A stretch of 64,000 nucleotides of DNA from Paraburkholderia sartisoli (GTDB taxonomy: Bacteria > Pseudomonadota > Gammaproteobacteria > Burkholderiales > Burkholderiaceae). Where the stretch lies: positions 62,001 through 126,000 of the forward strand of contig NZ_FNRQ01000010.1 of NCBI RefSeq assembly GCF_900107685.1, read 5' to 3'. Below are positions 61,454-64,000 of this stretch, in pieces; the stretch's first letter is position 1; each line of letters opens with the position of its first letter. The notes under the pieces are model-generated. The model was not told the origin of the DNA and searched no databases. It worked only from the letters and a program-made list of their open reading frames with translations. The translations under genes were made by a program, and so were the position numbers.

Positions 61454-62485
61454 TTAGCGCTTGAATTGCTGCGTGAAGCGGACCAGTTCGTCGACCTTCG
61501 CCCGTGCGCGGCCGCTCGCGACCGTTTCGCGCGCGAGCTGGATGCCGTCCGCGATCGATGCCACCACGTTTGCCGAGTACAGCGCCGTGCCCGCGTTCAG
61601 CACGACGATCTCGCGCGCGACGCCCTGTTTGTTGTCGAGCGCCTCGAGCAGCATGGTTTTCGATTCGACGGCGTCGTTCACCTTGAGCGTCCGGTTCGAC
61701 ACCATCTGCATGCCGAAGTCTTCCGGATGAATCTCGTATTCGTGAATCTGGCCATCGCGCAGTTCGCCGACCGTGGTCGCGGCGCCGAGCGACACTTCGT
61801 CCATGCCGTCCATGCCGTACACGACCAGCACGTGCTTCGCGCCGAGCCGTTGCATCACGCGCACCTGGATGCCGACCAGATCCTGGTGGAACACGCCCAT
61901 CAACTGGTTCGGCGCGCCGACCGGATTGGTGAGCGGTCCGAGAATATTGAAGATCGTCCGCACGCCGAGTTCGCGGCGCACCGGCGCGATGTTTTTCATC
62001 GCCGGATGATGGTTCGGCGCGAACATGAAGCCCATGCCCGTTTCGGCAATCGACGCGGCCACCTGTTCCGGCTGCAGGTCGATGTTGACGCCGAGCGCTT
62101 CGAGGACGTCCGCGCTGCCCGACTTGCTCGACACGCCGCGATTGCCGTGTTTCGCGACTTTCGCGCCCGCCGCGGCCGTGACGAACATCGTCGCCGTGGA
62201 AATGTTGAACGTGTGCGAGCCGTCGCCGCCCGTGCCCACGATATCGACGAAGTTCGAGTTGTCCTCGACCTCGACGTGCCGGGCGAATTCGCGCATCACG
62301 GTGGCGGCGGCCGCGATTTCACCGATGGTCTCTTTTTTGACGCGCAGCCCCGTGATGATCGCCGCCGACAGCACCGGCGAGAGTTCGCCGCGCATGATGA
62401 GGCGCATCAGGTGCAGCATTTCGTCGTGAAAAATCTCACGATGCTCGATCGTGCGCTGCAACGCTTCCTGCGGAGTAATGGACAT
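61454..62485 (-). CDS. trpD: anthranilate phosphoribosyltransferase
   Basis: TrpD transfers the phosphoribosyl group of PRPP to anthranilate. The 343-residue protein has the PRPP loop DIVGTGGDGSHTFNIS near residue 83, KHGNRGVSSKSGSADVLEALG, FMFAPNHHPAMKNIAPVRRELGVRTIFNILGPLTNP and VYGMDGMDEVSL, all family hallmarks. It is monofunctional, with trpG encoded separately just upstream (15 bp). Confidence 0.97.
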   Translation of the reverse strand: MSITPQEALQRTIEHREIFHDEMLHLMRLIMRGELSPVLSAAIITGLRVKKETIGEIAAAATVMREFARHVEVEDNSNFVDIVGTGGDGSHTFNISTATMFVTAAAGAKVAKHGNRGVSSKSGSADVLEALGVNIDLQPEQVAASIAETGMGFMFAPNHHPAMKNIAPVRRELGVRTIFNILGPLTNPVGAPNQLMGVFHQDLVGIQVRVMQRLGAKHVLVVYGMDGMDEVSLGAATTVGELRDGQIHEYEIHPEDFGMQMVSNRTLKVNDAVESKTMLLEALDNKQGVAREIVVLNAGTALYSANVVASIADGIQLARETVASGRARAKVDELVRFTQQFKR

Positions 62486-62500
62486 GTGCTTTCCTCTTCT

Positions 62501-63097
62501 TCAGGCGTTGCCGTGCGGGGCGTCGGCGCGCTTCGACTGCTTCACGAAGTTTTCGAGCAGCGCGTGGCCGTGTTCGGACAGGATCGATTCCGGGTGGAAC
62601 TGCACGCCTTCGACGTTGAGCGTCTTGTGGCGCACGCCCATGATTTCGCCGTCGTCGGTCCACGCGGACACTTCGAGGCAATCCGGCAGCGACTCGCGCT
62701 CGACCGCGAGCGAATGGTAGCGTGTGACGGTGAAATGCTTCGGCAGGTCGGCGAACACACCTTTGCAGTCGGTTTCGATCTGGCTCACCTTGCCGTGCAT
62801 GATCGTCTGCGCACGCACGACGCGTCCGCCGAATGCCTCGCCGATCGCCTGATGGCCAAGGCACACGCCGAGAATCGGAATCTTGCCGGAAAACCGGCGC
62901 AGCACGTCGAGCGTGATGCCCGCGTGTTGCGGATTGCTCGGCCCTGGCGAAAGACAGATGCGCTCGGGGCTGAGCTTCGCGATTTCGTCGAGGGTGATTT
63001 CGTCGTTGCGGAAGGTCCGTACGTCTTCGCCGAGTTCGCCGAAGTACTGGACCAGGTTATAGGTGAACGAGTCGTAGTTGTCGATCATCAGCAGCAT
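62501..63097 (-). CDS. trpG: anthranilate synthase component II (glutamine amidotransferase)
   Basis: TrpG provides ammonia to TrpE. The 198-residue protein starts MLLMIDNYDSFTYNLVQYF, has the catalytic Cys79 in ILGVCLGHQAIGEAFGG, and the His/Glu pair in GVQFHPESIL. The open frame extends upstream to 63241 but overlaps trpE; ATG 63097 is the conserved start. trpE lies 13 bp upstream. In related bacteria TrpG is sometimes shared with 4-amino-4-deoxychorismate synthase. Confidence 0.96.
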   Translation of the reverse strand: MLLMIDNYDSFTYNLVQYFGELGEDVRTFRNDEITLDEIAKLSPERICLSPGPSNPQHAGITLDVLRRFSGKIPILGVCLGHQAIGEAFGGRVVRAQTIMHGKVSQIETDCKGVFADLPKHFTVTRYHSLAVERESLPDCLEVSAWTDDGEIMGVRHKTLNVEGVQFHPESILSEHGHALLENFVKQSKRADAPHGNA

Positions 63098-63110
63098 GGT
63101 CTGTCTCCGG

Positions 63111-64000
63111 TCAGAAGTCGCTATCGAGGCCGTCTTGCACCTGCTCGGCCGCGCGCAGCACGGCGCGTGCCTTGTTCTCGGTCTCTTGCCATTCGGATTC
63201 GGGCACCGAATCCGCGACGATGCCCGCGGCCGCCTGCACATACAGGTTGCCGTTGTGGATCACGCCGGTGCGGATCGTGATCGCCAGATCCATTTCGCCC
63301 GTGAACGACAGATAGCCGACGGCGCCGCCATAAAGACCGCGCTTCACCGGTTCGAGTTCGTCGATCAGTTCCATTGCGCGGACTTTCGGCGCGCCCGAAA
63401 GCGTGCCGGCCGGGAACGTCGCGCGCAGCACGTCGAAATTGGTGACGTCCGCCTTGAGCTTGCCCTCGACCGAACTCACGATGTGCTGCACGTGCGAGTA
63501 CTTTTCGATGACCATTTTGTCGGTCACGACCACCGAACCAATCTGCGCGATGCGGCCGACGTCGTTACGCGCGAGGTCGATCAGCATCACGTGCTCGGCG
63601 ATTTCCTTCGGGTCGTTGAGCAGTTCGGTCGCGAGTTCGGCGTCGCGCTCGGGCGTGTTGCCACGCGGACGCGTGCCCGCGAGCGGACGGATCGTCACGA
63701 TCCGGTCTTCGCCGCGCTTTTCCTGACGCACCAGAATTTCCGGCGAAGCGCCGACCACATGGAATTCGCCGAAGTTGTAGTAATACATATACGGCGACGG
63801 GTTCAGCGAGCGCAGCGCGCGATACAGCGAAAGCGGGTTGTCGCGATACGGTTTCGTCAGACGCTGGCCGACCTGAACCTGCATCAGTTCGCCGGCCGCG
63901 ACATATTCCTTCGCCTTGCGCACGGCGGCGAGGTAATCGTCTTTCGCGAACTCGCGATAAATCTCGGTGCGCATGCTGGCCGACGTCACCGGCGGCTGAA
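63111..64000 (-). CDS. trpE: anthranilate synthase component I, C-terminal part (5' end outside window)
   Basis: TrpE converts chorismate to anthranilate. About 296 C-terminal codons are present and the frame is open to the window edge, so the ATG at 63989 is not the start. The chorismate-binding domain is complete: VAAGELMQVQVGQRL, NPSPYMYYYNFGEFHVVGASPEILVR, TIRPLAGTRPRG, EIAEHVMLIDLARNDVGRIA, TLSGAPKVRAMELIDELEPVKRG, and YGGAVGYLSFTGEMDLAITIRT. It heads the visible trpEGDC cluster; any leader peptide or attenuator lies outside the window. Confidence 0.96.
   Translation of the reverse strand, partial: QPPVTSASMRTEIYREFAKDDYLAAVRKAKEYVAAGELMQVQVGQRLTKPYRDNPLSLYRALRSLNPSPYMYYYNFGEFHVVGASPEILVRQEKRGEDRIVTIRPLAGTRPRGNTPERDAELATELLNDPKEIAEHVMLIDLARNDVGRIAQIGSVVVTDKMVIEKYSHVQHIVSSVEGKLKADVTNFDVLRATFPAGTLSGAPKVRAMELIDELEPVKRGLYGGAVGYLSFTGEMDLAITIRTGVIHNGNLYVQAAAGIVADSVPESEWQETENKARAVLRAAEQVQDGLDSDF

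Noticed and set aside
60443..63280. 945-codon plus-strand open frame across the trp genes
   Set aside because: It is antisense to ung-side, trpC, trpD and trpG, all of which carry clear family motifs. Its composition (Arg, His, Ala and Ser rich) is that of a GC-rich shadow frame.

Overview
The window is a 64-kb piece of high-GC chromosome from a member of the Burkholderiaceae, most likely Paraburkholderia, Caballeronia or Burkholderia sensu lato. The grounds are the GC-rich codon use, the gene order hisG-D-C-B-marC-H-A-F-I-E followed by HIT and tatABC, an HtrA-type protease, Nif3, petABC and sspAB, and protein sequences typical of that group. Almost everything is core metabolism and housekeeping. 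I saw no insertion sequence, prophage, CRISPR array, secretion locus or integron.

Layout. 1-7.6 kb: histidine biosynthesis (hisG truncated by the window edge, then hisD, hisC, hisB, marC, hisH, hisA, hisF, hisI, hisE), with start/stop overlaps at marC-hisH, hisF-hisI and hisI-hisE. 7.7-10.5 kb: a small membrane protein, a HIT protein and the twin-arginine translocase tatABC, closed by a strong terminator. 10.5-16.9 kb: a membrane-anchored HtrA protease (minus strand), a Nif3 protein, the cytochrome bc1 operon petABC (its Rieske protein carries a Tat-type signal) and sspA/sspB. 16.9-25.3 kb: tRNA-Thr, an orphan XRE regulator, two methyltransferases, a BaiN-type flavoprotein with a repetitive tail, a UxaA-type sugar-acid dehydratase with a divergent FadR-type regulator, a small unknown gene and a DUF1415 protein. 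25.3-34.6 kb: a TetR/MFS divergent pair, a nitroreductase, a second MFS transporter, an Hsp70-like protein, a cold-shock protein, an APC permease and an extradiol dioxygenase-like protein. 34.8-40.1 kb (minus): ubiX, grxD, prmC, prfA, hemA and an orphan OmpR-type response regulator. 40.3-46.8 kb: an M24 aminopeptidase, a HAD hydrolase, an AsmA-like protein, ettA and a DUF3761 protein. 46.9-51.2 kb (minus): the glycerol-3-phosphate importer ugpBAEC. 51.6-58.9 kb: ychF, two small genes, a UbiH-family hydroxylase, dsbC, an M61 peptidase and azoR. 59-64 kb (minus): ung, a CYTH protein and trpC, trpD, trpG and trpE (truncated by the window edge).

Several blocks connect. HisH and HisF form imidazole-glycerol-phosphate synthase. 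TatABC probably exports the Rieske protein encoded 3 kb downstream. PrmC methylates the release factor encoded beside it. TrpE and TrpG form anthranilate synthase. The Ugp genes form one ABC importer.

I did not find a convincing undescribed multi-gene system. The most unusual signals are modest: a 12-bp minisatellite encoding the tail of a flavoprotein, marC wired by overlap into the his operon, a perfect 9-bp dyad in front of azoR, a sigma70-like promoter with a long leader before the cold-shock gene, paired dyads between the TetR and MFS genes, and a few genes of unknown function. All family assignments come from reading motifs and recalling families; no database search was run.
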